NCBI GenBank assembly: GCA_029777735.1
Contig: JAKORR010000252.1
Coordinates: 1 to 6,076, forward strand
Source: Armatimonadota bacterium
GTDB taxonomy: Bacteria; Armatimonadota; Zipacnadia; Zipacnadales; FEN-943
Length of the DNA stretch: 6,076 bases
Reading direction: 5' to 3'
This document shows, in pieces, positions 5,444-6,076 of the stretch. The position numbers and the translations under genes are program-made. The notes under the pieces were generated by a model that was given only the letters and a program-made list of their open reading frames with translations, had not been told where the DNA came from and did no database searches. Position 1 is the first letter of the stretch. The number at the start of each line of letters is the position of its first letter.

Positions 5444-6076
5444 ATGACTACCCAGAACAACGTCCGCAACTTTTGTATCATCGCTCACATAGACCACGGC
5501 AAATCTACTGTGGCCGATCGGCTATTGGAGATCTGCGGCGCCGTGACCCCTGGCAGCGGGCACGAACTGGTGCTAGATTCGATGGAGCTGGAGCGCGAGC
5601 GGGGCATCACCATCAAGTCTAGCGCCGTTAGGCTCTACTACACCTATCAGGGGCAAGAGTTCGAGCTTAACCTCATCGATACACCCGGGCATGTGGACTT
5701 CAGTTATGAGGTTTCCCGCGCGCTCACGGCTTGCGAGGGCGCTGTCCTACTGGTAGACGTATCCCAGGGCGTCGAGGCTCAGACGGTCTCGAACGTTTAT
5801 ATGGCCCTCGAACATGGCCTGGAAATCATACCCGTAGTCAACAAAATTGACCTCGGTAACTTCAATCGCGAGTCCGTGGCGGCACAGATCGAGGCTGTTT
5901 TCGGGTTCCCCAAGGAGGACGTCCTCTACGCCAGCGGCCGCTCGGGCGAGGGTGTCGAGAACATTCTCCAGGCGGTCATCGAGCGCATTCCGCCGCCCAA
6001 AAGCCTACCGGGCGAATCGCTTCGGGCTCTCATCTTCGATGCGCACTTCGACCAGCACCGAGGCGTCGTGGTCTAC
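5444..6076 (+). CDS. lepA: Elongation factor 4 (LepA), N-terminal part
   Basis: The first 211 codons of the ribosome-associated GTPase LepA (EF4) run off the right edge; the full protein is usually about 600 residues. LepA acts on the translating or assembling ribosome, and its exact role is still debated. The G domain is clear: G1 AHIDHGKST (14-22), switch I with LERERGITIK (49-58), G3 DTPGHVD (79-85) and G4 NKID (133-136). FSYEVSRALTACEGAVLLVD and SQGVEAQT (86-114) are diagnostic for LepA against TypA, EF-G or EF-Tu. The usual G5 SAK reads SGR (164-166). IERIPPP (181-187) leads into domain II. The ATG follows murJ by 48 nt with a modest AGGCGG (5426-5431), and no terminator is evident between them, so co-transcription with murJ is likely. 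Confidence 0.95.
   Translation, partial: MTTQNNVRNFCIIAHIDHGKSTVADRLLEICGAVTPGSGHELVLDSMELERERGITIKSSAVRLYYTYQGQEFELNLIDTPGHVDFSYEVSRALTACEGAVLLVDVSQGVEAQTVSNVYMALEHGLEIIPVVNKIDLGNFNRESVAAQIEAVFGFPKEDVLYASGRSGEGVENILQAVIERIPPPKSLPGESLRALIFDAHFDQHRGVVVY

Overview
The window is bacterial chromosomal DNA of moderately high GC (roughly 60% by eye). It has two gene blocks that diverge from a central gene-free stretch of about 930 bp. A GTG start, strong Shine-Dalgarno sites on the left-hand block and a large secreted carbohydrate-active beta-helix protein suggest an uncultured, polysaccharide-degrading, Gram-negative-type bacterium. Armatimonadota, Planctomycetota or Hydrogenedentota-like lineages fit best. 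That placement is inference from protein style, as no phylogenetic marker is complete here.

Left block, minus strand: a 910-residue exported right-handed beta-helix protein (70-2802) resembles GH141-like glycosidases. It has a signal peptide, a beta-helix core and a C-terminal beta-sandwich-like module. It is followed after 32 nt by the first 12 codons of another gene with a very good ribosome binding site, so the two are probably co-transcribed.

Centre, 2803-3730: no convincing protein gene is visible. Next to the beta-helix gene lies a perfect 13-bp inverted repeat (2830-2842/2861-2873). Between about 2930 and 3707 nearly every stretch can be drawn into nested helices on the + strand, several using G-U pairs that would be mismatches on the other strand. 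There are a UUCG-capped hairpin, a 7-bp helix closing a 100-nt domain, and a 12-nt direct repeat whose copies fall in predicted loops. I recognise no known RNA family. This is the best candidate in the window for something undescribed: either a very long structured murJ leader or a separate non-coding RNA.

Right block, plus strand: a MurJ/MVF-family lipid flippase (3731-5395) is followed after 48 nt by the start of lepA (elongation factor 4, 5444 to the window end). The MurJ-like protein keeps the family fold motifs, but by hand alignment it lacks most of the charged cavity residues known to be needed in E. coli MurJ. The pair joins envelope biogenesis to translation and probably forms one transcription unit.
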